Position numbers and translations under genes: made by a program. DNA of 35,667 nt from an uncultured Alistipes sp. GTDB lineage: Bacteria > Bacteroidota > Bacteroidia > Bacteroidales > Rikenellaceae. Shown here piece after piece: positions 7,252-16,440 of the stretch (positions within the stretch are counted from its first letter, which is position 1; every line of letters begins with the position of its first letter). The DNA is taken from contig CALUKK010000139.1 of the NCBI GenBank assembly GCA_944321205.1, positions 1 to 35,667 of the forward strand, in the 5' to 3' direction. Below the pieces are notes generated by a model. The model worked only from the letters and a program-made list of their open reading frames with translations. It ran no database searches and was not told the origin of the DNA.

Positions 7252-9549
7252 TTATTGATAGGTTTCGACTCTTCGGTCGTGAATGATTCCGTTCCAGTCG
7301 AGTCCGAATGCGAAATCGTAGGTATTTCCTTCCGTATCGGTGTGGCAGATCATGTCGCGGGGCCGATCTTCGGCCTGGAGTTCCACGGTGTTCATGTCGG
7401 CCGGCAGTTGCATCGGAAGGAGACCCGAAGGCTCTGCCGCACCGCAAAGGATCTCCAATACGGCCTGATGCTGTACGCCGAAGGTGAGCAGGATCGCGTC
7501 GGCGGCGGGTTCGAACTCCGCCGGGACGAACGGCTTTGTTGCCGAGATGACAACGACGACGGGTTTCGAACCCATCATGCGCCGGGCCCTTCGCACAAGA
7601 TCCAAAGCCTCCGGATTATCGGCCGATATGCTTTTGTTCCGATAGCTCCGGTTGGAAGAGCTCTCCAGCGGATCTCCTCCGGCAATGCTCACCCTGCGGG
7701 CTTTCTGCGCCGTGTACTCTCCGTATTGGAGGCTGATTGGGACATACCCGTTGCCTCCGTCTCTTCGATCTTCGGCGTCATATCCGCATCCACCATGGGG
7801 CTCATCGATGAATACCAGCGCGAAATCCGCCTCTTGGGGGTTACCGACCGGTTTGTAGCGACGGGCCACAAGCCCCGAGTCAACCTTCGAACCGGTACCT
7901 TCGGCCGTCAGGAGATAAACCTTGCGATGCTCTGCGAGGGGTAAGATACCGTTGCGATTCTTGAGCAGGACGATCGATCGGATTTGTGCCTCGTATCCGG
8001 CTTTCATGAAGTCCGGATTTCCGACGATCTTTTCGGCCCGGAGCGGATCGACATAGGGATTTTCGAACAGTCCGGTCCGAAAGATATTGAGGAGCAGTCT
8101 GACGGCCGAGCGTTCGAATCGTTCGCGCGCGGACTCTTCGCCGAAGTCTGCGGCCCACATGTGCCAGGCTTCAAGAACGGGCTTGAGATCGTCGTTGCCG
8201 CCGAATTGGTCCACGCCGGCCCGAATGGCCAGATAGTGGCGTTCGGCGATGCCGAGGGATTCGGTTCCCCAGCATTTCCCGTCGGCTTCATCGATTTGGA
8301 AGTAATCGTGTGTGATCCCCCAGTCGGTACATACGACACCGTCGTAACGGAATTTTTCGCGCAACAGTTCGCTAATGAGGTAATGGCTGAATCCGTTTCC
8401 GAGGCTCTTCCCGGAGGGATCCACTCCCCAGCTGATCGTATAGTAGGGCATGACGGCTGCGGCTTGTCGGGTTTTTCCGTGCAGGCGGAAAGCCCCTTCG
8501 ACGAAGGGTCGGAGATGCTCCTCGAAATTTCCGCCCGGATAGACCGCGTATTTTCCATAGCTGTAATGGGCATCCCGTCCGCCCTCTTCGGGACCGCCTC
8601 CGGGCCAATGCTTGACCATGGCGTTGACGCTTTCATATCCCCAACCGTCGGCGATTTCCGCCACACCTTCCGAGGTTTGAAATCCGTCGATGTAGGCCCT
8701 TGCCAGATCGGCGGCCAGGTCGGGATCTTCACCGAAGGTCCCGCAGAAACGATTCCAGCGGGGTTCCGACGCCAGATCGATTTGCGGGGAGAGGGCCGTT
8801 GCGATTCCGAGAGCCCGGTATTCGATGGCGGCGATTCGGCCGAATCGTTCGACGAGCGAGGGATCAAACGTTGCGGCCAGTCCGAGTTGCGAAGGCCACA
8901 GGGAGATCCTGCCGCCGGCTCCGGCATTGTATTCGGCACGGGGTTGTGTCTCGTGGCGCGGGTCGGAACTGATGTTTACGGGGATTCCATGACCGAGACT
9001 CTCGACGAAACGCTGGAGGTTGTTGTTCCATTCCGCCGCAATCCGGGGGCTTTCGACCCGAACGACCAGAACCGCCCGAAGATGATCCTGGCTCAGGAAA
9101 CGCTTCTGTTTGTCGGAGATGGCCGAATGCGGCAATCCGCTTTCACGCAGCGAGGTCCCGTTGTAGGTCGAGGACCAGAAGCCTGCGGAGTCCGTTGGTA
9201 CGGCCTGGTGGGGGCTGTAGAGCATCAGACCTGCAATCTCTTCGGGAGACAGTTCGGCGGCCAGGGCTTCGGCCCGGATTCGGGGTGTGTTCCGCCAGTC
9301 TTCATAACGGTCGAGACGTCCGTTTCGGTTCAGATCCTTGAAGACGAGTCCCTCCACTTCGAGGAGTTGCACCCCCGAATCGGGAGCAAAACCGAGTGTT
9401 GGCCCGTTTTTTTGACGGACGAGTGTATAGGAGCCATGCGGCTCGAGGTACCAATGTTTCGTCTCTCCGCAATTTGTAGACAGGATGCCGGAGCCCGCAA
9501 GCACGCAGAGCACGATCCTGAAGCCCCATCCGTTCAATTTCCGTATCAT
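7252..9549 (-). CDS. GH3-family glycoside hydrolase (exported)
   Basis: 765 aa. The open frame extends to 10485 on the same strand, but that part overlaps the HTCS gene. The first plausible start is the ATG at 9549, followed by a hydrophobic signal. The signal ends near STNC (Cys27), a poor lipobox because of the Asn, so either a signal peptide or an atypical lipoprotein is possible. An EF-hand-like loop, FKDLNRNGRLDRYEDWR, precedes the GH3 N-terminal barrel with VNAMVKHWPGGGPEEGGRDA. The catalytic nucleophile is D409 in DGVVCTDWG. The second, alpha/beta domain (EAQIRSIVLLKNRNGILPL onward) is present, and the C-terminal Fn3-like domain appears short or absent. It is probably a retaining beta-glycosidase on glucose-, xylose- or GlcNAc-type residues. 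The family does not fix the substrate. Confidence 0.88.
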   Translation of the reverse strand: MIRKLNGWGFRIVLCVLAGSGILSTNCGETKHWYLEPHGSYTLVRQKNGPTLGFAPDSGVQLLEVEGLVFKDLNRNGRLDRYEDWRNTPRIRAEALAAELSPEEIAGLMLYSPHQAVPTDSAGFWSSTYNGTSLRESGLPHSAISDKQKRFLSQDHLRAVLVVRVESPRIAAEWNNNLQRFVESLGHGIPVNISSDPRHETQPRAEYNAGAGGRISLWPSQLGLAATFDPSLVERFGRIAAIEYRALGIATALSPQIDLASEPRWNRFCGTFGEDPDLAADLARAYIDGFQTSEGVAEIADGWGYESVNAMVKHWPGGGPEEGGRDAHYSYGKYAVYPGGNFEEHLRPFVEGAFRLHGKTRQAAAVMPYYTISWGVDPSGKSLGNGFSHYLISELLREKFRYDGVVCTDWGITHDYFQIDEADGKCWGTESLGIAERHYLAIRAGVDQFGGNDDLKPVLEAWHMWAADFGEESARERFERSAVRLLLNIFRTGLFENPYVDPLRAEKIVGNPDFMKAGYEAQIRSIVLLKNRNGILPLAEHRKVYLLTAEGTGSKVDSGLVARRYKPVGNPQEADFALVFIDEPHGGCGYDAEDRRDGGNGYVPISLQYGEYTAQKARRVSIAGGDPLESSSNRSYRNKSISADNPEALDLVRRARRMMGSKPVVVVISATKPFVPAEFEPAADAILLTFGVQHQAVLEILCGAAEPSGLLPMQLPADMNTVELQAEDRPRDMICHTDTEGNTYDFAFGLDWNGIIHDRRVETYQ

Positions 9550-9569
9550 GCAGGGATTCTTTTTTTCTA

Positions 9570-9577
9570 CAAAGGAA
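9570..9577 (-). promoter_or_regulatory. possible -7 element of the minus-strand GH3 gene
   Basis: Read on the minus strand this is TTCCTTTG, one mismatch from TAnnTTTG, and lies 20 bases before the GH3 start. The 159-base gap 9550-9708 separates GH3 from the divergent HTCS gene and probably holds both promoters. For the HTCS side I see only a weak candidate, TAACTTGG, at 9684-9691. Confidence 0.35.
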
Positions 9578-9708
9578 TTCCCTTCTTCGGATTGCGGGGT
9601 TGAAAATTTTCCGGAATGCTTCTTTTTGCCTTCGCGGGAGCCTTCATCGGGCTTTCGAGGTTGTGAATCTCGGAAAAAAAGATTAACTTGGATCCACGGA
9701 ATCACATT

Positions 9709-12700
9709 ATGAGTCGTTTTTGTCACATATTTCGCTGGTCGGGTGTTGCCATCGGAATCCTTTGTCTCTGCGTGTCGGCTTTTGCCGCGGATCGTTATCC
9801 GCAGGTGAATTTCGTGGCGTTGCCTGCAGACATGCTGCCTTCGAACGAGATCCGCAAACTTTATCAGGATTCCGACGGTTATATCTGGATCCCCACCTAT
9901 AACGGGCTGGCGCGTTATGACGGTTACGGAGTGGTCACCTACGGGATGCGGGATGTGGCGAACGGGTTGTTCAACACGTTTGTCAATGTCGTTGCGGAGG
10001 ACCGGGCGAAGAATCTCTGGATCGGAACCGAACACGGGTTGTTCCGGCTGGACAAGATTCGGGGTGAAATCGTGGCCAACGAATATCCGGAACTGCTTGA
10101 CTGCAATATTTCGGTTATTCTGTGTGATTCCGTGGAGGGGGTGTGGATCGGGAGCAACAAGGGACTTTTCCGTAAGGAGGTTTCGGGTACACACTTTCAT
10201 CGCGTAGCGTTGTTTCATGCCGACGGACGCCCCGTGGAGGCTATCACATCGGTGGTTGCCGATCGGCATGGTCGTCTTTGGGTTGCGGCTTTCGATCAGG
10301 GTTTGTTGTGCTATGACATTGCGACGGAGCGGGTTCGTCCGTTTGATGATCCGGTGTTGCGGCGAGCTCACGTCGTGGCCTGCGACTCTTCGGGCCGCAT
10401 CTGGGTGGGAACCTGGGGCGCCGGTCTGGTACGGTTGGTCGATTCGGAGGCTCGGGATGCGGTGCGTTACGTGCATTACCGGCATCAGGCGGGAAATCCA
10501 CGGTCACTGCTCGACGATATCATCTATGCCATCGAGGAGGATCCCGAGCAGCAGACCTTGTGGGTGGGAGGGCGCAGCGGCCTGAGTATTCTGCACGATG
10601 CCGAAGATCCGCATTCGTTCCAGAACTTCCGTCCTGGGGATAACCGGGGAGATCTGCCCTATAACGAGGTGAATTCGATCCTTCGTTCTCGCGACGGATT
10701 GATGTGGATCGGGATGCTCGGAGGCGGGGTCTGCAAGAGCCAAACGAGCGGTACCAAGTTCGAGGCGGATCGTTTGGAACGGATTCGGACCCGGTACAAT
10801 ACCAGTTCGATCCGGAGCATGTATTATGCCGGAGAGGGACGGTACTGGTTCGGACTGCTTGATTTCGGCCTGCTCCATTACGATGCCCGGAGCGGATCGG
10901 TCGTCGATTATCACGAACATCCCGATCTGAAGAAACTGCCCTATACGTCGACTGTCAATGCGATCCTTCGGCGGGCGACGACCGGAGAGTTGTGTTTCGG
11001 GACCCAGAATGCGGGTATTTGGCTTTATGACGAGGCCCGGCATCGGGTTCGGGTGCTCAACAGATATGTTACGGCCCGTTTTTTCGACGATTGTGTCATT
11101 GCGTTGTGTGAGGATCGGCAGGGGAATCTCTGGATCGGATCCCGGGAGGGGGTCTATGTCGAGACAGCGGAGGGGACTTTTCATACCATTGCCGAATGGA
11201 CGGGTCATGCCACGCCGTTCGATCGGATTCAGGTATTCGATATTTGCTGCGATCCGAAGGGAGATGTCTGGATCGCCTCGAACGGACAGGGTATTCTTTG
11301 TGTCGAGGGAGCAACCCGGCGTTGTCGTCATTATGCCGCAGGCCGCGGCATGACTTCGGATTATGTGTACTGTCTGGAGTCTGACGATTCGGGATGTATC
11401 TGGGCCGGGACCGTGGCCGATGGTCTGGCCGTGCGTATTCCTTCGGAGGATGGGTTTCGGAAGGTGACGGTCTTCCCGAATCTGGAGAACAGGGGGGTGA
11501 GTAATATTGCCCGCGGGGACGACGGCCGGATGTGGCTCACCACGAGCAATTCGGTTTTTTCGTTTTTGCCGGACCGGGGCGGGAACCCGGAACATATCAA
11601 TACCTATGTTATATCGACCGACATGCCGTCGTATTTTTTCAATCGAAACACCTCGGCACAGATCGATGGGGGTCGGATTGCTTTCGGCGGGTCGAACGGA
11701 CTGATGATCTTCACGGGAGCACGAACCCCCTCCGACCAGATCCGGTTGCCGATCGTACTGACCGACTTCAAGATCCACAACCGTTCGTTGCGGACGTTCT
11801 CCGCACAGGACCGTTCACGGATCTGCGACAAGGATATCAATTATGCCGAACGCGTGACGCTCACGCACGATCAGAATAATTTTCTCATTGAGTTTTCGAT
11901 GCTCTCCTACGCCAATTCCCGGGATCACATTTTCCGTTACAGGCTCGAAGGCAATGACGAGGAGTACATATCGGTAGATTCACATCATCGGTTTGCCTCC
12001 TACAACAATCTGCCGTCGGGACGCTATCTGTTCCGGCTGCAGGCGGCCGGAGACAACGGAGTCTGGAGCAGCAACGAACGGTTGTTGGAGATTCGTATTC
12101 TTCCGGCTCCCTGGTTGTCGTGGTGGGCCTGGACGCTGTATGTCATGCTGTTCACAGGTGCGATATATGGGGCGGTTCGTTTTCTGCACTATCGTTTCCG
12201 TTTGCAGCAGGAGGTTCAGCTCTCCAAACTGGAGCAACAGAAAATCGAGGAGTTGAATCATGCGAAGTTGCAGTTTTTCACGAATGTGACTCATGAGTTG
12301 ATGACGCCGTTGACGATCATCCTCACCTCGTTGCAGAATCTTACGGCCGGGACGGGGGATCAGGCGACGCTTTATGGGGTGATGACGGCCAATGCCACGC
12401 GTCTGATGCGTTTGATTCAGCAGATCCTGGAGTTTCGGAAGGTTGAGAGCGGGAATCTGAAGATCCGGGTTTCGCAGGGGGACATCGTGTCATTGGTCCG
12501 GCGATGTGTGGAAGCCTTTGCGCCATTGGTTGCGCGGAAACGTCTGAATGTCTATTTTCACACGTCGGCGGATCGGATCGAAGGGTGGTTCGATCCGGAC
12601 AAGCTCGACAAGATCGTCTACAATCTGTTGTCCAATGCCGCGAAATATACGCCCGAAGGCGGAGAGATTTCGATCCGTATCGAATCCGAGACCCCGGATC

Positions 12701-13848
12701 GGGTCCGTGTTTCGGTTATCAACAGCGGGGATCCGATGAGTCCGCAGACGATCGAGGGTCTGTTCAAGCGATTCTATGACGGCAGCTATCGGAAATTCCA
12801 TACCGTCGGGACGGGCATCGGCCTGTCGTTGGTCAAGGATCTCACGGATATCCATAAGGGAACGATCCGCGTGACGAGCAGCGAGGCTGCAGGAAACTGT
12901 TTCCGGGTGACGTTGCCCGTTGGCCGGGATGCCTACTCCGAAGAGGAGATCGATGACAATTTTACGGATGCAGGGAGCGAAGGCGCTCTTCTTGCGGATT
13001 CCGGGATACTTGATTCGACGGTCTCTTCGCTTCCGGCGGATCCCGAGGATCCGGACGCCGGGACTGCGGACCATACGCTGCTGGTTGTTGACGACAACGA
13101 GGAGTTGCTGTTGTTGATGTCCAATCTGTTGTCGCCCCGTTACCGGGTGGAGACGGCATCCGACGGGGAGGCGGCCCTGCGGGTGCTTGCCGGGAAGCCG
13201 GTTGATCTGGTGATTTCGGATATCATGATGCCCGGGATGAACGGTATCGAGTTGTGCCGCAAAATCAAGAATACGTTCGAATATTGTCATATTCCTGTGA
13301 TTCTGCTAACGGCGAAAAGCGCCGATGAGGATCGGATCGAAGGATACGATTCGGGAGCTGACGGCTATCTCACCAAGCCGTTCAATCTGCAACTGCTGCA
13401 TGCACAGATCGCCAACCAGCTTCGCAAACTCGAACTGCGCGGTTCCCGGTTCCGCGATCAACCGGTATTTGAGGTTGAAAAGCTGGAATATACATCGATG
13501 GATGAAAAATTCATGCGCCGGGCCGTTGCGTGCGTCAATGCGCACATCGACGATTGCGCGTTCACCCAGTCGGATTTTACGCGGGAGATGAACATGTCGC
13601 GTACGGTACTTACCGAGAAGCTCAAATCCCTGACGGGATTGACTCCGTCGGCTTTTGTGGTCGATCTTCGGCTTCGTGCGGCCTATCACCTGCTTGAGAC
13701 GCAGCAGAAGATCCGCATTGCGGATCTGGCTTACGCCGCAGGGTTCAACGATCCGAAATATTTCAGCACGTGTTTCCGCCGGAAATTCGGGGTGTCACCC
13801 AAGGAGCTGATTGCCAGGTTGCATGAAAAGGGAGACAGAATTGTGTGA
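9709..13848 (+). CDS. hybrid two-component system sensor/regulator (HTCS)
   Basis: 1379-aa one-protein two-component system, the typical PUL switch in Bacteroidetes. After a signal peptide (ending near AFAADRYPQ) come about 13-14 periplasmic beta-propeller repeats with the LWIGT-x-x-GL pattern (for example NLWIGTEHGLFRL, NLWIGSREGVYV). A Y_Y_Y domain and a transmembrane helix near residues 803-830 follow. The cytoplasmic part holds a HisKA domain (phospho-His862 in NVTHELMTPLT), an HATPase domain (N-box around N972-N976, G-box GTGIGLSLV), a receiver domain (acceptor D1171 in VISDIMMPGMNG, conserved Lys in YLTKPFN) and a C-terminal AraC-type HTH. The ATG at 9709 is used because the frame upstream starts only with TTG at 9688. 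The H-box has Met where HELRTP is usual. It lies between the divergent GH3 set and the co-directional GH3-GH20 set, and probably controls both and the SusCD operon; the ligand is unknown. Confidence 0.95.
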   Translation: MSRFCHIFRWSGVAIGILCLCVSAFAADRYPQVNFVALPADMLPSNEIRKLYQDSDGYIWIPTYNGLARYDGYGVVTYGMRDVANGLFNTFVNVVAEDRAKNLWIGTEHGLFRLDKIRGEIVANEYPELLDCNISVILCDSVEGVWIGSNKGLFRKEVSGTHFHRVALFHADGRPVEAITSVVADRHGRLWVAAFDQGLLCYDIATERVRPFDDPVLRRAHVVACDSSGRIWVGTWGAGLVRLVDSEARDAVRYVHYRHQAGNPRSLLDDIIYAIEEDPEQQTLWVGGRSGLSILHDAEDPHSFQNFRPGDNRGDLPYNEVNSILRSRDGLMWIGMLGGGVCKSQTSGTKFEADRLERIRTRYNTSSIRSMYYAGEGRYWFGLLDFGLLHYDARSGSVVDYHEHPDLKKLPYTSTVNAILRRATTGELCFGTQNAGIWLYDEARHRVRVLNRYVTARFFDDCVIALCEDRQGNLWIGSREGVYVETAEGTFHTIAEWTGHATPFDRIQVFDICCDPKGDVWIASNGQGILCVEGATRRCRHYAAGRGMTSDYVYCLESDDSGCIWAGTVADGLAVRIPSEDGFRKVTVFPNLENRGVSNIARGDDGRMWLTTSNSVFSFLPDRGGNPEHINTYVISTDMPSYFFNRNTSAQIDGGRIAFGGSNGLMIFTGARTPSDQIRLPIVLTDFKIHNRSLRTFSAQDRSRICDKDINYAERVTLTHDQNNFLIEFSMLSYANSRDHIFRYRLEGNDEEYISVDSHHRFASYNNLPSGRYLFRLQAAGDNGVWSSNERLLEIRILPAPWLSWWAWTLYVMLFTGAIYGAVRFLHYRFRLQQEVQLSKLEQQKIEELNHAKLQFFTNVTHELMTPLTIILTSLQNLTAGTGDQATLYGVMTANATRLMRLIQQILEFRKVESGNLKIRVSQGDIVSLVRRCVEAFAPLVARKRLNVYFHTSADRIEGWFDPDKLDKIVYNLLSNAAKYTPEGGEISIRIESETPDRVRVSVINSGDPMSPQTIEGLFKRFYDGSYRKFHTVGTGIGLSLVKDLTDIHKGTIRVTSSEAAGNCFRVTLPVGRDAYSEEEIDDNFTDAGSEGALLADSGILDSTVSSLPADPEDPDAGTADHTLLVVDDNEELLLLMSNLLSPRYRVETASDGEAALRVLAGKPVDLVISDIMMPGMNGIELCRKIKNTFEYCHIPVILLTAKSADEDRIEGYDSGADGYLTKPFNLQLLHAQIANQLRKLELRGSRFRDQPVFEVEKLEYTSMDEKFMRRAVACVNAHIDDCAFTQSDFTREMNMSRTVLTEKLKSLTGLTPSAFVVDLRLRAAYHLLETQQKIRIADLAYAAGFNDPKYFSTCFRRKFGVSPKELIARLHEKGDRIV

Positions 13849-13914
13849 GGTGGCTTGTCGGTCGTACTCCCCGTTTTGCGGTAAATATTCGACCCGTAAC
13901 CGGGTGGTTTGATC

Positions 13915-13982
13915 TAATTTCGTCCCTGGTCGGAGGGGTGTTCTCCTCGCCGACCGGGATCTGCCCGGGTCCGCTGCCGGGC
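13915..13982 (+). promoter_or_regulatory. leader of the GH3-GH20 block: near-consensus -7 box and two hairpins
   Basis: TAATTTCG at 13915-13922 is one base from TAnnTTTG, with no -33 box at the right spacing. A first hairpin follows: GGTCGG at 13928-13933 pairs with CCGACC at 13950-13955, with inner pairs AGG/CCT and a two-base bulge. A second perfect 6-bp hairpin, GCCCGG at 13963-13968 with CCGGGC at 13977-13982, ends five bases before the ATG at 13988. Neither has a T-tract. They could end the HTCS transcript or influence translation of GH3. Confidence 0.4.
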
Positions 13983-13987
13983 AAACG

Positions 13988-16333
13988 ATGAAGAAAGAAT
14001 TTATGAAGAGTGTATTGTTGTTGAGTCTAGTCTTTGCCGCCCAGTCCGTTGCTGTAGCCGAGCCAACCAAACCCCGGTTGGGTCGGGATCCGCTTCGCAG
14101 GATCGTGGCCGCCATGACTCTTGAAGAGAAGGCGTCGTTCCTGGTTGGAGCTTCGATGGAAGGCTATACGGGAGACGGGGCCGTTACGGGTCATACCTTG
14201 AAGTTCGTGCCGGGTTCGGCGGGGACGACCTGTCCGCTGCCGGCATACGGTATTCCGGCAACGGTAATGGCCGATGGCCCGGCGGGCTTGCGGATCGATC
14301 CGCATCGGGACGCTGACTCCCGGAGTTATTTCTGTACGGCCTTTCCGATCGGCACGCTGCTGGCCTCGACCTGGGATGAGGCGGCCATCGAACGATGCGG
14401 TGCGGCAATGGGTAACGAGGTGTTGGAATATGGTTGTGACGTGATTCTTGGACCGGGCATGAATATTCACCGGCATCCGCTTTGCGGGCGCAATTTCGAG
14501 TATTATTCGGAGGATCCGCTTTTGAGCGGCAAATGCGGCGCGGCGATGGTACGCGGCATACAGTCGCAGGGGGTCGGGGCTTCGGTGAAGCACTTTGCGG
14601 CCAACAACCAGGAGTCACTGCGTTTGCAGAACGACGCCCGGATTTCGCAACGGGCTTTGCGGGAGATCTATCTGCGGGGCTTTGAGATTGCAATCCGGGA
14701 GGGGAAGCCCTGGACCGTGATGTCCTCCTACAACCGGATCAACGGGCCCTATACGCAGGAGAATCGTGAATTGTTGACTACGATTCTTCGCGAGGAGTGG
14801 GGGTATGACGGTATTGTTGTTTCGGACTGGATCGGACGGCGCAACACCGTAGCGCAGATTCATGCCGGGAATGATCTGCTGATGCCGGGGGAACCGTCCC
14901 AGGTGGAGGAAATTGTTGCGGGGGTGCGTGACGGACGTCTCAGTGAGGCGGATGTTGACCGCTGTGTGATGCGTATGCTGGGATATGTGCTTCGTACACC
15001 CCGTTTCCGGGGCTGCGAAGCTTCGGAACATCCCGATCTGAAGGCGCATGCCGCCGTGTCGCGAAGCGTGGCAACCGGGGGTATGGTGCTGCTGCGCAAT
15101 GAACATGCCGTCCTGCCGTTGGCGGCCGGGAGTCATCTTTCGCTCTTTGGGGTCAACGGCTATGATGCCATAGCCGGAGGAACGGGTGCCGGACATGTCA
15201 ACAAGGCCTATACGGTGAATCTGGATGAGGGGCTTCGAAATGCCGGATTCGAGTTGAATCCCCGGACGACGGATCTTTATGCGAAGTATATGGCTTTCGG
15301 AGAGGCGTTGCTTTCGGAGCAGAATGCCCGACGATCTCTGGGCGAGAGATGGTATGTTCCGGAGACGGTATTGACTCCGGAGTTCATTGCCTCAAGAGCT
15401 GCGGAGAGCGATGTGGCGATCGTATCGTTCGGTCGCAATTCGGGTGAGTACAACGACCGTCCGACATCGGATTTCTACCTGTCGGACACGGAACGCGGGT
15501 TGCTCGAGACGGTTTGCCGGACATTCCATGCCGCGGGGAAAAGAGTCGTCGTCGTGCTCAATGTCGGCGGGGTGATCGAGACGGACTCGTGGAAGGAGTT
15601 GCCGGATGCCATTCTGTTGGCCTGGCAGGGAGGTCAGGAGATCGGGAATGCCGTTGCGGATCTGCTGAGCGGGCGTATCACGCCTTCGGGACGTCTTCCG
15701 ATGACCTTCCCGAAGGATTTTCGGGATCACCCCTCAAACCGGAATTTCCCGCTCGATTATCAGGGACGTCGCGGCGACTGGGCGGATGATGCTCCGGAGC
15801 GTCTGCAGCGCAATCTGGGATTCACCTGTTATGAGGAGGATATCTGGATCGGGTATCGTCATTTCAGTACACATGCTCCGGAGCGGGTCTCCTATCCGTT
15901 CGGTTACGGTTTGAGTTATACGGATTTCGCATGGACGGAAGCTGCGATCAGACGCTCCGGCCGGGAGTATGTCGTAACGTTGCGCGTCACCAATATCGGA
16001 GAGCATGTCGGTCGGGAGGTTGTCGAGCTTTATGTGGCGTCTCCGAAGGGCCCATTGACGAAACCCGTTCGGGAATTGCGGGCCTTTGCCAAAAGCCGCG
16101 AACTCCAGCCTGGAGCTTCGGAACTCGTGACATTGCGTTTTGCCGTGTCGGATCTGGCCTCGTTCGACGAGGCGCGTTCGGCCTTTGTGGTTGACGGCGG
16201 AAGCTATGTGGCGGAGTTGGGACGTTCGGTTGATGATATTGTTACACGTTTGCCGTTCAAGGCGGAATCTTCCGTTCGCAAGGTTCCGGATGTCCTGAAA
16301 CCTCGGGAACCCCTGCGGATTCTTGAATTCTGA
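13988..16333 (+). CDS. GH3 beta-glucosidase (periplasmic)
   Basis: 781 aa with a signal peptide (hydrophobic MKSVLLLSLVFAAQSVAVAE). Domains in order: GH3 barrel with the entry phrase MTLEEKASFLVG, VKHFAANNQE, VMSSYNRINGPYTQEN and the nucleophile D280 in GYDGIVVSDWIG; an alpha/beta sandwich domain starting around GGMVLLRNEHAVLPL; and a C-terminal fibronectin-III-like domain with VTNIGEHVGREVVELYV and then TKPVRELRAF. This is the standard layout of bacterial beta-glucosidases (BglX/BglB type). There is no PA14 insertion. A second start at 14003 is possible. It heads a run of five plus-strand genes and would release terminal beta-linked glucose (or a similar residue) from imported fragments. Specificity is inferred from family resemblance only. 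Confidence 0.9.
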   Translation: MKKEFMKSVLLLSLVFAAQSVAVAEPTKPRLGRDPLRRIVAAMTLEEKASFLVGASMEGYTGDGAVTGHTLKFVPGSAGTTCPLPAYGIPATVMADGPAGLRIDPHRDADSRSYFCTAFPIGTLLASTWDEAAIERCGAAMGNEVLEYGCDVILGPGMNIHRHPLCGRNFEYYSEDPLLSGKCGAAMVRGIQSQGVGASVKHFAANNQESLRLQNDARISQRALREIYLRGFEIAIREGKPWTVMSSYNRINGPYTQENRELLTTILREEWGYDGIVVSDWIGRRNTVAQIHAGNDLLMPGEPSQVEEIVAGVRDGRLSEADVDRCVMRMLGYVLRTPRFRGCEASEHPDLKAHAAVSRSVATGGMVLLRNEHAVLPLAAGSHLSLFGVNGYDAIAGGTGAGHVNKAYTVNLDEGLRNAGFELNPRTTDLYAKYMAFGEALLSEQNARRSLGERWYVPETVLTPEFIASRAAESDVAIVSFGRNSGEYNDRPTSDFYLSDTERGLLETVCRTFHAAGKRVVVVLNVGGVIETDSWKELPDAILLAWQGGQEIGNAVADLLSGRITPSGRLPMTFPKDFRDHPSNRNFPLDYQGRRGDWADDAPERLQRNLGFTCYEEDIWIGYRHFSTHAPERVSYPFGYGLSYTDFAWTEAAIRRSGREYVVTLRVTNIGEHVGREVVELYVASPKGPLTKPVRELRAFAKSRELQPGASELVTLRFAVSDLASFDEARSAFVVDGGSYVAELGRSVDDIVTRLPFKAESSVRKVPDVLKPREPLRILEF

Positions 16334-16440
16334 CGCGATGAAACTTTTTCTGGCAGACGAGTGCGTAATCGCGGGAGTGCTTCCGCTTCGGATTTACGAC
16401 TCACCGAATCCTGAGATGGAGAAACCTTAAACTTTTGGAT

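Noticed and set aside
7984..9603. Plus-strand open frame of 539 codons opposite the GH3 gene
   Set aside because: Antisense shadow of a gene with GH3 catalytic motifs; no domain or signal recognised in it.
9550..10485. N-terminal extension of the minus-strand GH3 frame
   Set aside because: The extension overlaps the start of the HTCS gene, looks like random translation, and the signal peptide begins only at the ATG at 9549.
16338..16430. 30-codon open frame (MKLFLADECV start) between the GH3 and GH20 genes
   Set aside because: Too short to judge, no recognisable motif, and it could arise by chance in the 107-base gap.
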